From Bacteroidales bacterium UBA2287 (GTDB lineage: Bacteria > Bacteroidota > Bacteroidia > Bacteroidales > Tenuifilaceae): a stretch of 64,000 bases of DNA. The translations under genes and the position numbers were made by a program. The DNA is taken from the NCBI GenBank assembly GCA_002345675.1, contig DDWL01000037.1:176296-240295 (forward strand), written 5' to 3'. Below the pieces are notes generated by a model. It saw nothing but the letters and a program-made list of their open reading frames with translations. It was not told the DNA's origin and did no database searches. Every line of letters begins with the position of its first letter. Positions within the stretch are counted from its first letter, which is position 1. This document shows, in pieces, positions 7,909 to 17,599 of the stretch.

Positions 7909-10362
7909 ATGAGTAGCAAGTACGAAGTTAAACTTATAAATCCAATGCTTTCCGATACTGTCGATCAGGATTCCGATTTTATACCACTTATTACCGACGA
8001 AGGAGGCGAAATAGCAGTTTCCGATATCCCCACCGTTTTACCAATTCTTGCCTTACGAAATACAGTACTTTTCCCTGGAATTGTTTTGCCAATTACCATT
8101 GGTCGCGACAAGTCGGTTAAACTTATCAAAAGCCTTTCGCAAAAAATGCGTTTGCTTGGAGCCGTTTCGCAAATCGATGCAACAAAAGAGGAGCCTACTT
8201 ATTCGGACCTTTACTCGTTAGGTACAGTTGCCCGTGTTCTTAAGGTTCTCGAAATGCCCGATGGTAGCACTTCGGTAATTCTTCAGGGTCTTCATCGTTT
8301 CGAGGTTGAGCAGTTTGTGGCTTCCGAGCCATTTTTTAAGGCGAATGTGAAGGTGCTAACCGACGAAAAAATTGAGGAAAAGGATAGGGAGTTCAAGGCA
8401 ATTATTAGCTCCATTAAGGACTATGCCATGAAAATTATTAACCTTACTCCCAATATGCCTCAGGAAGCAGGATTTGCCATTAAGAATATCGATAACAACT
8501 ACTTCCTCATAAATTTTATATGCTCCAATATGGAGTTTCCTTCGAGCGAAAAGCAGCAGCTGCTCGAAAAAAACGACTTAAAGAACAGAAGCATTCACTT
8601 GCTTCAGTTTCTTTCGCGCGAAATGCAAATGGCCGAAATTAAAAGTGATATTCAGTCGAAGGTTCGAAACGACTTAAGCCAGCAGCAGCGCGAATACTTT
8701 TTACATCAGCAAATAAAAACCATTCAGGACGAACTTGGCGGAAATCCCGTTGAGCAGGAAATTGAGGAACTTAAAAAACTTGCAAAGGATAAAAAGTGGA
8801 GCAAAGAGGTAGAAGGCGTTTTCGAGCGGGAACTAAGTAAACTAAGCCGAATGAACCCCATGGCGGGCGACTACTCTGTGCAGCTAAACTATGTTCAGCT
8901 CTTGCTCGATTTGCCTTGGAATGAATACACCAACGATAATTTCGACCTTAAACGGGCACAAAAAGTGCTCGACGAGGATCACTTTGGACTTGAGCAGGTT
9001 AAGGAGCGAATTCTCGAGCACTTGGCAGTTCTTAAGCTAAAAGGCGATATGAAAGCCCCCATTATTTGCCTTTACGGCCCTCCGGGTGTTGGTAAAACCT
9101 CGCTTGGCAAATCGGTGGCTCGTGCCATTGGCCGTAAGTATGCTCGTATTTCGCTCGGTGGCCTTCACGACGAAGCCGAAATTCGCGGTCACCGCAAAAC
9201 GTACATTGGCGCAATGCCTGGCAGAATTATTCAGAACATTAAAAAGGTGAAATCGTCGAACCCCGTTTTTATTCTCGATGAAATTGATAAGGTTGGAAAA
9301 GATTTCCATGGCGATCCTGCTTCGGCGCTACTCGAGGTACTCGATCCCGAGCAAAATATTGCTTTTCACGACAACTACTTGGAGGTTGATTTCGACCTTT
9401 CACGAGTGCTTTTCATCACCACTGCTAATAATATTTCAGCTATTAACCCTGCGCTTCGCGACAGAATGGAACTCATTGAAGTTAGCGGCTACATAAACGA
9501 GGAAAAGGTCGAAATTGCTAAACGACATCTTGTGCCTAATCAGTTAACAGAGCATGGTGTCGATAAAAAATTACTTACTATTCAGGGAAAAACAATTGAG
9601 GCAATAATTAACGGGTATACTCGTGAAAGTGGAGTTCGAAAGCTAAACCAGCGAATTGCAAAAGTTGTTCGCCATTTTGCTAAAAAAATTGCATTCGACG
9701 AGAGTTACGATAAAACGGTAAAGCCCGCTGTACTAAAGGATATTTTAGGTGTTCCTCGCCACTTGCCCGATACCTACCAGGGTAACGACCTTGCTGGTGT
9801 GGTAACTGGATTGGCGTGGACCGAAACGGGTGGCGATATACTATTTATCGAAACGTCGCTTAGCCGTGGAAAGGGCGAACTTACCATTACTGGTAATTTA
9901 GGGCAAGTAATGAAGGAGTCGGCAATTATTTCGCTTCAGCTCATTAAATCCCTTTCCGATAAACTGCAAATTACCCCCGAAACATTCGAAAAATGGAGCG
10001 TTCACCTACATGTTCCCGAGGGTGCAATTCCAAAGGATGGTCCTTCGGCGGGAATAACAATGGTTACTTCAATTGCTTCGGCATATACCCAGCGTAAAGT
10101 GCGAAAAGGCATTGCCTTAACCGGCGAAGTTACGCTGCGCGGAAAGGTGCTGCCTGTTGGTGGTATAAAGGAAAAAATTCTTGCTGCAAAAAGGGCAAGT
10201 ATTACCGAGATAATTTTATCGCGCCAAAACGAAAAGGATATTGCTGAAATAAAGGAGGTTTACATTAAGGGCTTAACCTTTAAGTATGTCGATCATATTG
10301 ACGAAGTTCTCGACTATGCGCTGCTTAAGGAGAAAGTGAAAAACTATAAAGCATTAAATTAA
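7909..10362 (+). CDS. lon: ATP-dependent protease Lon
   Basis: An 817-residue LonA-type protease. The N-terminal substrate-binding LON domain spans about 40-240 (starting LPILALRNTVLFPG). The AAA+ module has Walker A GPPGVGKT at 390-397 and a Walker B around VFILDEIDK. The C-terminal protease domain has the Ser-Lys dyad Ser713 (PKDGPSAG) and Lys756 (GGIKEK), with the 43-residue spacing seen in E. coli Lon. It degrades damaged and regulatory proteins in the cytoplasm. The extra N-terminal about 35 residues are acidic. A terminator at 10367-10394 ends the unit; no obvious heat-shock promoter was recognised upstream. Confidence 0.97.
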   Translation: MSSKYEVKLINPMLSDTVDQDSDFIPLITDEGGEIAVSDIPTVLPILALRNTVLFPGIVLPITIGRDKSVKLIKSLSQKMRLLGAVSQIDATKEEPTYSDLYSLGTVARVLKVLEMPDGSTSVILQGLHRFEVEQFVASEPFFKANVKVLTDEKIEEKDREFKAIISSIKDYAMKIINLTPNMPQEAGFAIKNIDNNYFLINFICSNMEFPSSEKQQLLEKNDLKNRSIHLLQFLSREMQMAEIKSDIQSKVRNDLSQQQREYFLHQQIKTIQDELGGNPVEQEIEELKKLAKDKKWSKEVEGVFERELSKLSRMNPMAGDYSVQLNYVQLLLDLPWNEYTNDNFDLKRAQKVLDEDHFGLEQVKERILEHLAVLKLKGDMKAPIICLYGPPGVGKTSLGKSVARAIGRKYARISLGGLHDEAEIRGHRKTYIGAMPGRIIQNIKKVKSSNPVFILDEIDKVGKDFHGDPASALLEVLDPEQNIAFHDNYLEVDFDLSRVLFITTANNISAINPALRDRMELIEVSGYINEEKVEIAKRHLVPNQLTEHGVDKKLLTIQGKTIEAIINGYTRESGVRKLNQRIAKVVRHFAKKIAFDESYDKTVKPAVLKDILGVPRHLPDTYQGNDLAGVVTGLAWTETGGDILFIETSLSRGKGELTITGNLGQVMKESAIISLQLIKSLSDKLQITPETFEKWSVHLHVPEGAIPKDGPSAGITMVTSIASAYTQRKVRKGIALTGEVTLRGKVLPVGGIKEKILAAKRASITEIILSRQNEKDIAEIKEVYIKGLTFKYVDHIDEVLDYALLKEKVKNYKALN

Positions 10363-10366
10363 TGAG

Positions 10367-10394
10367 AAAGGGCGGAAATTTACCGCCCTTTTTT
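10367..10394. terminator. Intrinsic terminator between convergent lon and CoA-binding gene
   Basis: Stem AAAGGGCGG / CCGCCCTTT with a seven-base A/T loop and a T run on the plus strand. It ends lon and its tail overlaps the stop of the minus-strand gene, so it may serve both directions weakly. Confidence 0.85.
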
Positions 10395-10755
10395 AATACT
10401 GCCCTGTGCTAAGCATAACCAGAGTACACTCGTAAAGGGTTTCTATGCCGTTTTCTTTTGCTAAAGCAAATAGTTCCTGGTTTTCGGTGCCAGGGTTAAA
10501 TATTATTCTTTTGGGTTTAAGTTGAATTATGTAGTCTAAATACTGCTTTTGATTTCGGGGGTTTAGGTAAAGTGTAACTGTGTGAATGTCGGGATAAAGA
10601 ATGGGGTAGGTAACAATTTGAATACCATCAACAGTGTCCTCTTTTGAGCCAAGGGCTACAACGTCAACCCCTTTCTCAACTAACTTTTTTATTGCCAAAA
10701 AGGAAAAGCGACCTGGCTTTGCGCTTGCTCCAAGCACTAAGGTTTTTTTACTCAT
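10393..10755 (-). CDS. CoA-binding domain protein (YccU-like)
   Basis: A 120-residue Rossmann-fold protein. It opens KKTLVLGASAKPGRFSFLAI and ends with RIIFNPGTENQELFALAKEN, matching the small stand-alone CoA_binding family (YccU). These resemble the CoA-binding domain of succinyl-CoA synthetase; the physiological role is not settled. Its start overlaps the end of ispF by four bases, so it is the last gene of the porU-porV-ispF unit. Confidence 0.85.
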   Translation of the reverse strand: MSKKTLVLGASAKPGRFSFLAIKKLVEKGVDVVALGSKEDTVDGIQIVTYPILYPDIHTVTLYLNPRNQKQYLDYIIQLKPKRIIFNPGTENQELFALAKENGIETLYECTLVMLSTGQY

Positions 10756-11231
10756 TTTGCGCTGGTTAAAAGTACAATAGCCTGAGCCGAAACGCCCTCT
10801 TCCCTTCCAACAAAGCCTAAATTTTCGGTTGTTGTAGCTTTAACCGAAATGGAACCCTTTGGCAGGTTGAGAATTGCCTCGAGAGTTTCTTGCATTTTGG
10901 GAATGTAGTCCTTAATTTTAGGTTGCTGTAAGCATATAACCGAATCGATATTGCAAATCGAGTAACCTGCATTCGATACAAGTTCTTCGGTTTTTTTTAG
11001 CAGAATTTTACTGTCAATTCCTTTTAGCAACGGGTCGTTGTCGGGAAAATGGTAACCTATATCGCGAAGTGCAGCGGCTCCCAGTAAGGCATCGCAAATT
11101 GCATGAATAAGGGCGTCGCCGTCGGAATGGGCTATTGCTCCCTTCGAATGCTCAATACGAATACCACCAAGCCAAAACTCGTGGCCTTCGGCCAACACGT
11201 GTACATCGTACCCAAGGCCAATTCTCGTCAT
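10752..11231 (-). CDS. ispF: 2-C-methyl-D-erythritol 2,4-cyclodiphosphate synthase
   Basis: A 159-residue enzyme of the MEP isoprenoid pathway that cyclises CDP-ME 2-phosphate to ME-cPP with loss of CMP. Zinc ligands are visible at the N-terminus (GYDVHVLAEGHEFWLGG: Asp9 and His11) and in IEHSKGAIAHSDGDALIHAI. The C-terminal VKATTTENLGFVGREEGV carries the conserved Thr-Thr and Glu of the active site. It is coupled to porV through a TAATG stop/start overlap. The porU-porV-ispF order is, from memory, also that of Porphyromonas gingivalis. Confidence 0.96.
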   Translation of the reverse strand: MTRIGLGYDVHVLAEGHEFWLGGIRIEHSKGAIAHSDGDALIHAICDALLGAAALRDIGYHFPDNDPLLKGIDSKILLKKTEELVSNAGYSICNIDSVICLQQPKIKDYIPKMQETLEAILNLPKGSISVKATTTENLGFVGREEGVSAQAIVLLTSAK

Positions 11232-12427
11232 TATCTCTTCTTTGCGCCCTTGCGAGCCCTTTCGAATTCGAACGATAGCGAAAACCTAACTGTGTTAGCA
11301 AGGGGGTTCGCTTGTCCCGAGCGTGGCATAAGGTAAGCAAAGTCGAGATTGAAAACATTATACTTTAAACCAGCGCCAACAGTGAAATACTTTCTATTGC
11401 CTTTTGTAGAGTGTTCATCGAAATAACCAGCCCTTATTGCAAATTGCCCCGAATACCAATACTCAATTCCCCCAGAGTAACTAATTTCGTGTAGTTCTTC
11501 GCTAAAGCCACCTGGGGCATCGTAAAACGATTGAAACATTCCGGTAGGAACTGGAACATCCGATTCCTTTCCAGCAAGTATTACTGTTTGATCCTCGGGG
11601 TCGCGAACTGGTGGAGTTGGCACAAGTAGTTTATTAAAGTCGAGTAGAAACGTTACGCTATTATACTCATCAATTTTTGAGGTAAAACGACCACCAACCC
11701 TCATGTTTATTGGTATAAAATCTTTCTTCTCCTCGTTGTACGAAAGTTTGGATCCTATGTTTGAAATGTTGATTCCTAGCGCAGTTTCGTAATTTTTGTT
11801 ATTTATAACCAGAGGGGTTTGGTAGTACATCGATACATCGGCTGCAACAGCCGAACCTGCTGTAAACGAGCCTTGCCCTTGCTGCGAATAGCCTCCAGTA
11901 AGGTCGGAGCGAATGTAACGGAATGCTATTGCTCCGCTAATTTTATCGGCAAACTTTCGGGAATAAGCCACATCGAATGCAAATTCGTTAGGGCTATGGG
12001 TTTGCTGGGGTACGTTGGCCTCGTTGGTAAAGGTTATGTCGCCCATTGAGAAGTAAAGCAAAGTTGCGCTAACGGCTTGCATGTCGTCAATTTTCATATA
12101 ACCCCCAAGGTATGTTAAATTTATGTCGTTAATGAGGTTACGTAGCCAAGGTGTGTATGATAGAGCAGCGCCCCATTCTTTGTCGGCAAATGCATACTTT
12201 GCTGGGTTCCAGTGCTGGCTATTAACATCGGGAGTCGATGCTGCGCCTACATCGCCCATTGCACCAGCTCTCGAGTCGGGTGCTATAACTAAAAATGGAA
12301 CTGCATGGCGAAGCGAGTTAAGTCCTCCTGAAAGTTCGTCAATACCAATTTGGCCTTGCGAAAAAACGTGATTTGTAGTTGAAAGACAGGTGAATATTAT
12401 GGCAAAAAGTTTAATTCTGTTACTCAT
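11231..12427 (-). CDS. porV: T9SS outer-membrane shuttle/attachment protein PorV (LptO)
   Basis: A 398-residue FadL-like 14-strand beta-barrel. It has a cleaved signal peptide (about 1-23, ending at VFSQ), the PorV-type front HAVPFLVIAPDSRAGAMGDV at about 41-60, and WNPAKYAFADKEWG. The C-terminus ends in alternating barrel strands (NTVRFSLSFEFE) before a basic tail. PorV collects cargo from the T9SS translocon and delivers it to PorU, which removes the C-terminal signal and attaches A-LPS. It follows porU by 68 bases and precedes ispF with a one-base overlap. Confidence 0.93.
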   Translation of the reverse strand: MSNRIKLFAIIFTCLSTTNHVFSQGQIGIDELSGGLNSLRHAVPFLVIAPDSRAGAMGDVGAASTPDVNSQHWNPAKYAFADKEWGAALSYTPWLRNLINDINLTYLGGYMKIDDMQAVSATLLYFSMGDITFTNEANVPQQTHSPNEFAFDVAYSRKFADKISGAIAFRYIRSDLTGGYSQQGQGSFTAGSAVAADVSMYYQTPLVINNKNYETALGINISNIGSKLSYNEEKKDFIPINMRVGGRFTSKIDEYNSVTFLLDFNKLLVPTPPVRDPEDQTVILAGKESDVPVPTGMFQSFYDAPGGFSEELHEISYSGGIEYWYSGQFAIRAGYFDEHSTKGNRKYFTVGAGLKYNVFNLDFAYLMPRSGQANPLANTVRFSLSFEFERARKGAKKR

Positions 12428-12495
12428 TTTTAAAAGATTTAGGCGGCAAATTTAATAAAATATACTTGATTGAGTTGAAAATAAATTGCAATGCT

Positions 12496-15400
12496 TTATT
12501 TAAGTATAACCAACTTTTGGTAAACTTCGGCATACTTGCCATTTGCGAGTTTTACTTTTAATTTGTAAAAGTAAACACCTCGCCCAATTCGATTCCCATA
12601 ATCGTCGAATCCATCCCAGGGAATTGGACCAACCCTGTAGCCATTAGCCCCAGTGTGAGTGTAGTTAATCGTTTTCACTAATTTACCCGATGGGCTGAAG
12701 ATTTGAAACGAAACGTCGAAGTTTTCGTAGGGCTGGTTGTGTTCAAAGTAAAATGCGGTTTTATCGGTAAAGGGATTTGGGTAATTAAGCACTTTGGTTA
12801 GCTCAAGCGCTTCGTCGGAGCGAACTTCAAATTCAATCTCCTTTTCGGAACTATTGTTAAAAACATCCCATGCTTTTACTTTAACAGAATGCTTTTCCTT
12901 ATTTAGGTTTAGCAGTTGGAATTCTAATCCTCCTTTTTGAAAATTGTCTAAATCGGAGCGATAGTATTCGTTAAGTGAATATGTTTTTGTAGTGCTTCCC
13001 GAAAGTGTAGCCGATAAGTCGTGCCCAATTCCGGTTCCTGTTGTATTTATTCCCGAACTATCGGTTAGCACTACAAGCAGTTTAGGATTTGGATCGGTAA
13101 TCCCTCCTGAAACAAACTTTTTATCGTTCATATAAATTTCAATTTCAGGGCCAACATTATCGGTGTTAATGTTTTCGCTTATGCCCCCAATGGTAAAGTT
13201 TTCGAAATACCCCCCGTAGGTTTCGGCTCCATTTGTGGCAAATAGGCTAAATCGTCCTTGTCCAAAATTGTACTGAATATCCTTTGGAACAATAAATTCT
13301 GCTCTAAATTGGTTGTTAGTTACCGATGCTCTTCCCTTATAAACAACATTTTGCCTTGTAGTAAATGTATACGGATTGCCGCCATCGTTAGCGAGAGTTG
13401 TTACCTGCTTTTCCTTGTCGTAAAGGGTAATTTCGGCTTCAAAATTGGCCGCTTCAACGGTTTTGTTGGCTAACGAAATGCCTTCAATTTTAACCCTGCT
13501 GAGCGCTTTAAGTGTGTCGAGCGGTTCTGCAATTGTTACTCCATTTAAGTTTGAAATTGCTAGGTCGCCGCTGGGATAATGCAGCTTAAGGGCAGGGTCG
13601 CCTAAAAGCATAAAACTGAGTTTATTGTCGCCTCCAGTAAGGTTTTTAGTTTTACGAATAACATCGCCAATTCGGTTATAACCATCGGTTGGTCCATTTG
13701 TATTCAATAGGTCGCGCTTAAATACAATTTGAAAAAAGTTCTGATTTAGCGTATAGTTAGGGTAGGAGTAAACAACCCTAGTTGTTGAGACCAAACCAAT
13801 ACCTCCCCCTTTAGGCGAAAAAAGAATGTGCTCTCCTGCCGATTTATACGAAAAATCGTCGAATCGGCTATATTCACAAGTTGCTGTAACAACCAATGGA
13901 AGGTTATTTAAATTTCGCCACGATTGAATGTCGGTAATCATAAGCACTTTTTCGAGAGCAAGCCATCGCGGATTTGCATGCCCCGTATAGTTCATAATAA
14001 GTGCTCCTAGGTTTGCGCGGTTGTTAATTGCATCGGTAGCGTCGGGAAACCTATGCCCTTGTGCTGTTGAAATTTGTGGGTAGGCATCGAAGTATATTTT
14101 CTCAATATTATAAAGCGGATAATTGTTACGCACATAGGTAGCCAAATCGTTAGCTTGCTGCATATGAACGTTACTATCTTGGTCGTCGGCAATAAAACTA
14201 ATAGTGTTGTGCCAGCTTCCGTGCGAACTCGATGAGAGGTAGGTTTGTACTTTGTTTACTGCAACATCGGCTTCATTAACCGACGAGCAAGGAATTCGCC
14301 CAATGCCAATATCCAGTAGTCCAGTTGCTTCACCTTCGTTATCGTCGAGCAGTCCAAAAAAATCGTCGGATACAAACGACTTTCCCTTTTCAATTGAGTT
14401 TAACGACTGGTAAGTGGGAATGTAGTTTGTGTTTGAAGCGCTTTGAGTAAGGTTGTCGTACGACCCATCGCCAAAAAGTAAAAGGTATTTGGGCATGTCG
14501 GCTTCCGAAGTGGCTCGCTTATAAAACATTCGCATCATATTTCGAATTGCGCTAACATCAGCATTCCCCCCCGAAAACTCGTTGTAAACTTGTTCGGTTG
14601 TTACGACAAGCGATTTTAAATTACTACTATTCAGGTGAATATCGGCAAGTGCTTGGGCTTGTGAAAGGAAATTAGGATGGGTTACAATAACCATTTCTGG
14701 TGCTTGAGCGCCATGTATATTTTGGTTAGCAACTGCACCTGCATTTGTTACTGCATAGGCTTGGTTATGTGTAAAGGCAACAAATTCTCTAATGTCGTTG
14801 GTTTGTGTTTTAAAATTTACCCCATTCGAACCTTGGGACAAAGGCATTGCCTCGGGGCTAAATATGTTGGTAATGTCCCAAACCATTAATCCGCTTAACG
14901 ACGATTCTACTTCGAATTGGGTGATTGCTCCTGAGGCTCTTGTTCTTCTATCGCGAAACGAAAGTTGACTGTTTGAAACTTGAGTTTTTTCGCGAGAATT
15001 TAAGGTGATGTAGTCGAGCCATGCTTTCGATACAGCCGATGGCTTGTTGTAAGTTAGCTCAATGTCAATAACATTGGAGGTTTGTATGTAGCTAAATGAT
15101 TTTGTGGCAAACGAAACGTAATTCGAGTAGTCGGAGCTAAGGTTTACCCCAGCATGGTCGATGGTTCCAAGTGAGGATCCGTTTACTTTTACTCCATACT
15201 TGCTCGATGCTCCTGACCTTGCAGTGGTTTGAAAGAGTAGTCTTGTAGTATCACCAATAATAGGATTTGTAACACTTTGAGTAAAATTTCTCGATGTGTA
15301 CACATCGAACGATTCGCCAAACCATTGTCTGCCCGACTTTATTAGGTTTGTATCGTTTCTTTCAAAGTAATTTAAAGCATCGTACGAACTACTTGTTTTT

Positions 15401-16323
15401 GTTACAGGCAATGTAATTGCTGCTTGGTAGCTAATGCGAAGCGGATTCGATACGCTTGTAGTAATAAAGTAGTGAATGGCCGTTGAGTACTCGTGAATTT
15501 TATGCTGAAAAAATCGATTGCTGCTATTATAGTTCCAAGTTACTGGGCCTTCGGCATAAAAAAGTATATAATCGCCCTGATTAAAAACTCCATCGCTCCC
15601 TGTTTCAATCCATATAGGTAGTTGCATTAAATCGTCTTTCGAACTTTGGTTGTTCCAGTAGGGTAACTGACCCCCGCCATGTCCCCAAACCGTAACATTT
15701 TGAATGTTGGCTAAGCCCATGGCCTCCAATTCGGCGTAGGTAATTTTATAAATGCCACTTTTTGTAACTTTTATTTTATTCCATGTGCCATTCGATAAAA
15801 CTGAGTTGCTTTTTGTTTTATTTAGCACTATGCTTGAGGTTGATTTTTCATTACCCGAAATGCTTACTGTGTAACGAACTAGTTTTTCGAGCATAAGGGT
15901 CGATGGGTTTTGCCTAATAGCAGGAATGGTAATTTGCGCATACCCTTGCCCTCCCGAATTATAAAACAGAACTTCTGGTTTCGACTGGTTTGCAACGTCA
16001 CCTTGGTTTAAAATGAATTTTATTTCGTCAGAATTTAGAGGTGCATATTCTAACGTTTCAAAGCTATACGAATCTTGTAGGTAGTGTTCTGCTTTTCCCG
16101 AAAGCGATCGAATTTCGTAAAAAACGGGAAGCATATTATCCGAATTAGGATAAAACGCATTTTCGAAGAACAGGTAAGGTTTTTTTTCCTCATGTGCCTT
16201 CTGCTCATTTAAAGGCTCATGCCAGTTGAGCGAGCCTTTAAAAATTTGAGCAACAGATAGATGGCTATAAACTATAGCCAAAACCAATACGGTGAATGTG
16301 CGGAACATTTTTTTTATTTGCAA
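12496..16323 (-). CDS. porU: T9SS C-terminal signal peptidase/sortase PorU
   Basis: A 1275-residue exported protein (signal peptide about 1-25) with a gingipain-type C25 peptidase domain in the middle. The catalytic pair is His782 in MNYTGHANPRW and Cys816 in VTATCEYSRF, 34 residues apart as in gingipains. The end (about 1185-1275) is a CTD-like beta-sandwich with VLNYPNPFTDKTAF and GVYFYKLKVK, which PorU keeps rather than cleaves. PorU cuts CTD signals from T9SS cargo at the cell surface and joins the new C-terminus to lipopolysaccharide. First gene of the minus-strand unit; divergent from porP/sprF. Confidence 0.95.
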   Translation of the reverse strand: MQIKKMFRTFTVLVLAIVYSHLSVAQIFKGSLNWHEPLNEQKAHEEKKPYLFFENAFYPNSDNMLPVFYEIRSLSGKAEHYLQDSYSFETLEYAPLNSDEIKFILNQGDVANQSKPEVLFYNSGGQGYAQITIPAIRQNPSTLMLEKLVRYTVSISGNEKSTSSIVLNKTKSNSVLSNGTWNKIKVTKSGIYKITYAELEAMGLANIQNVTVWGHGGGQLPYWNNQSSKDDLMQLPIWIETGSDGVFNQGDYILFYAEGPVTWNYNSSNRFFQHKIHEYSTAIHYFITTSVSNPLRISYQAAITLPVTKTSSSYDALNYFERNDTNLIKSGRQWFGESFDVYTSRNFTQSVTNPIIGDTTRLLFQTTARSGASSKYGVKVNGSSLGTIDHAGVNLSSDYSNYVSFATKSFSYIQTSNVIDIELTYNKPSAVSKAWLDYITLNSREKTQVSNSQLSFRDRRTRASGAITQFEVESSLSGLMVWDITNIFSPEAMPLSQGSNGVNFKTQTNDIREFVAFTHNQAYAVTNAGAVANQNIHGAQAPEMVIVTHPNFLSQAQALADIHLNSSNLKSLVVTTEQVYNEFSGGNADVSAIRNMMRMFYKRATSEADMPKYLLLFGDGSYDNLTQSASNTNYIPTYQSLNSIEKGKSFVSDDFFGLLDDNEGEATGLLDIGIGRIPCSSVNEADVAVNKVQTYLSSSSHGSWHNTISFIADDQDSNVHMQQANDLATYVRNNYPLYNIEKIYFDAYPQISTAQGHRFPDATDAINNRANLGALIMNYTGHANPRWLALEKVLMITDIQSWRNLNNLPLVVTATCEYSRFDDFSYKSAGEHILFSPKGGGIGLVSTTRVVYSYPNYTLNQNFFQIVFKRDLLNTNGPTDGYNRIGDVIRKTKNLTGGDNKLSFMLLGDPALKLHYPSGDLAISNLNGVTIAEPLDTLKALSRVKIEGISLANKTVEAANFEAEITLYDKEKQVTTLANDGGNPYTFTTRQNVVYKGRASVTNNQFRAEFIVPKDIQYNFGQGRFSLFATNGAETYGGYFENFTIGGISENINTDNVGPEIEIYMNDKKFVSGGITDPNPKLLVVLTDSSGINTTGTGIGHDLSATLSGSTTKTYSLNEYYRSDLDNFQKGGLEFQLLNLNKEKHSVKVKAWDVFNNSSEKEIEFEVRSDEALELTKVLNYPNPFTDKTAFYFEHNQPYENFDVSFQIFSPSGKLVKTINYTHTGANGYRVGPIPWDGFDDYGNRIGRGVYFYKLKVKLANGKYAEVYQKLVILK

Positions 16324-16517
16324 ATAAACAAAACTTTTATGCTAACTTTAGCTTCTACTTAGGTTTAGTACCATTTTTATAACTATAACAATTGTTAATC
16401 AAAAATAGTTTCAACCCAATTTTATTGTAAATAATAATTTAACCCAAAAGTGAGTTAGATGTTATACAAACGAATCTAATCATTTTTTATTTTTGCAGAG
16501 TAACTACAATTATTACT

Positions 16518-17510
16518 ATGAGGGTTTCAAAAAAGCGTACACTTTTCTTTTTTTCATTTATAATGCTTTTTCCCCAATACTCATTTGGGCAGGATTTAAC
16601 ATTCTCGCAATTTTACTCAAATCAACTTTACTTAAATCCTGCGTTTGCCGGAAATCCTCACTTCAAGCGACTGAATTTAACATACCGTAACCAATGGCTT
16701 CAGGGCAATACCCCCTATGCAACATACGGTCTATCATACGATAAGTTTTTTCCAAAAAGCAGAAGCGGTTTTGGTTTTATTCTTATTAACGATGTGCAAG
16801 GGCATGGTGCTATAAACAGAGCATCAATGGATTTAATTTATTCGCATACTGTTCAGGTTGCATACAATTTTCAACTAAAGGGAGGGCTTCAGTTTGGGGG
16901 TGTTTATAAAAGTCAAAATGCCAGTAACTTAATTTTTCCCGACATGATTGACCATACAGGGAATGTTGTTGGAGATGTTAATTTTGCTGGTCAAAGCAAG
17001 TTTTTTCCCGATTTAGCCGCTGGAGTTGCAGCCCAATGGGATGTTTTTTATGGTGGTATATCGGCACATCACCTTGCCGAGCCCATTGAAGTTGACATTG
17101 AAGCGGCTAAAGTTAAGGTGCCAAGAAAGTACACTGCATATTTAGGTTGCGACCTTAGTGTTTATAAAAGGTATATACTTCGAAATACGCTCATCATCTC
17201 ACCTAATATCATTTACATAAAGCAGGGCGACTTTCATCAAATAAATATTGGAGGCCAACTTATTCGAAACGAACTGGCTGTTGGTATTTGGTTAAAGGAG
17301 AATAAATCCTTTAATAGTTCAACGTTTATGGTACTTGCAGGTTATCAAAATGAGAGTTATAGGATTGGGTATAGCTACGACTTTAGTTTGCTTTACGGTG
17401 GGTTTCGAGGTATAAAAACTTCAACCCACGAGGTAACCTTTGGTATGAATTTTAAGTATAAGGTAAAAGCACGAAAAAAAAATAGGCACATCATAAATCC
17501 TAAATTTTAG
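16518..17510 (+). CDS. PorP/SprF family T9SS outer-membrane protein
   Basis: A 330-residue beta-barrel with signal peptide (about 1-24, ending YSFGQ). The family signature FSQFYSNQLYLNPAFAGN, the following RNQW at about 55, and the RIGYSYDFSL segment near the C-terminus are diagnostic for PorP/SprF. Members work with GldK/GldJ or secrete type B-CTD cargo together with an adjacent adhesin. Here the adjacent gene is gldJ, 62 bases downstream. A TATTTTTG -7-like box lies at 16488-16495. The gene is divergent from porU, 194 bases away. Confidence 0.9.
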   Translation: MRVSKKRTLFFFSFIMLFPQYSFGQDLTFSQFYSNQLYLNPAFAGNPHFKRLNLTYRNQWLQGNTPYATYGLSYDKFFPKSRSGFGFILINDVQGHGAINRASMDLIYSHTVQVAYNFQLKGGLQFGGVYKSQNASNLIFPDMIDHTGNVVGDVNFAGQSKFFPDLAAGVAAQWDVFYGGISAHHLAEPIEVDIEAAKVKVPRKYTAYLGCDLSVYKRYILRNTLIISPNIIYIKQGDFHQINIGGQLIRNELAVGIWLKENKSFNSSTFMVLAGYQNESYRIGYSYDFSLLYGGFRGIKTSTHEVTFGMNFKYKVKARKKNRHIINPKF

Positions 17511-17528
17511 TTTTTTTCGTTATATAAG

Positions 17529-17558
17529 TTGAAGTTATTGCAAATGTTTCTATATTTG
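17529..17558 (+). promoter_or_regulatory. Consensus promoter before gldJ
   Basis: TTG (17529-17531), 19-base spacer, TATATTTG (17551-17558). A transcript would start about 30 bases before the ATG at 17600. This argues for that ATG and against the TTG at 17573, and it allows gldJ transcription separate from porP/sprF. Confidence 0.65.
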
Positions 17559-17599
17559 AAGTTGGAATTAAGTTGAATCAAAGGAAAATAATATCAGCT

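Noticed and set aside
17573..17599. TTG start nine codons upstream of gldJ
   Set aside because: It lies too near the predicted transcription start and would place polar residues before the lipoprotein signal; ATG 17600 gives a normal one.
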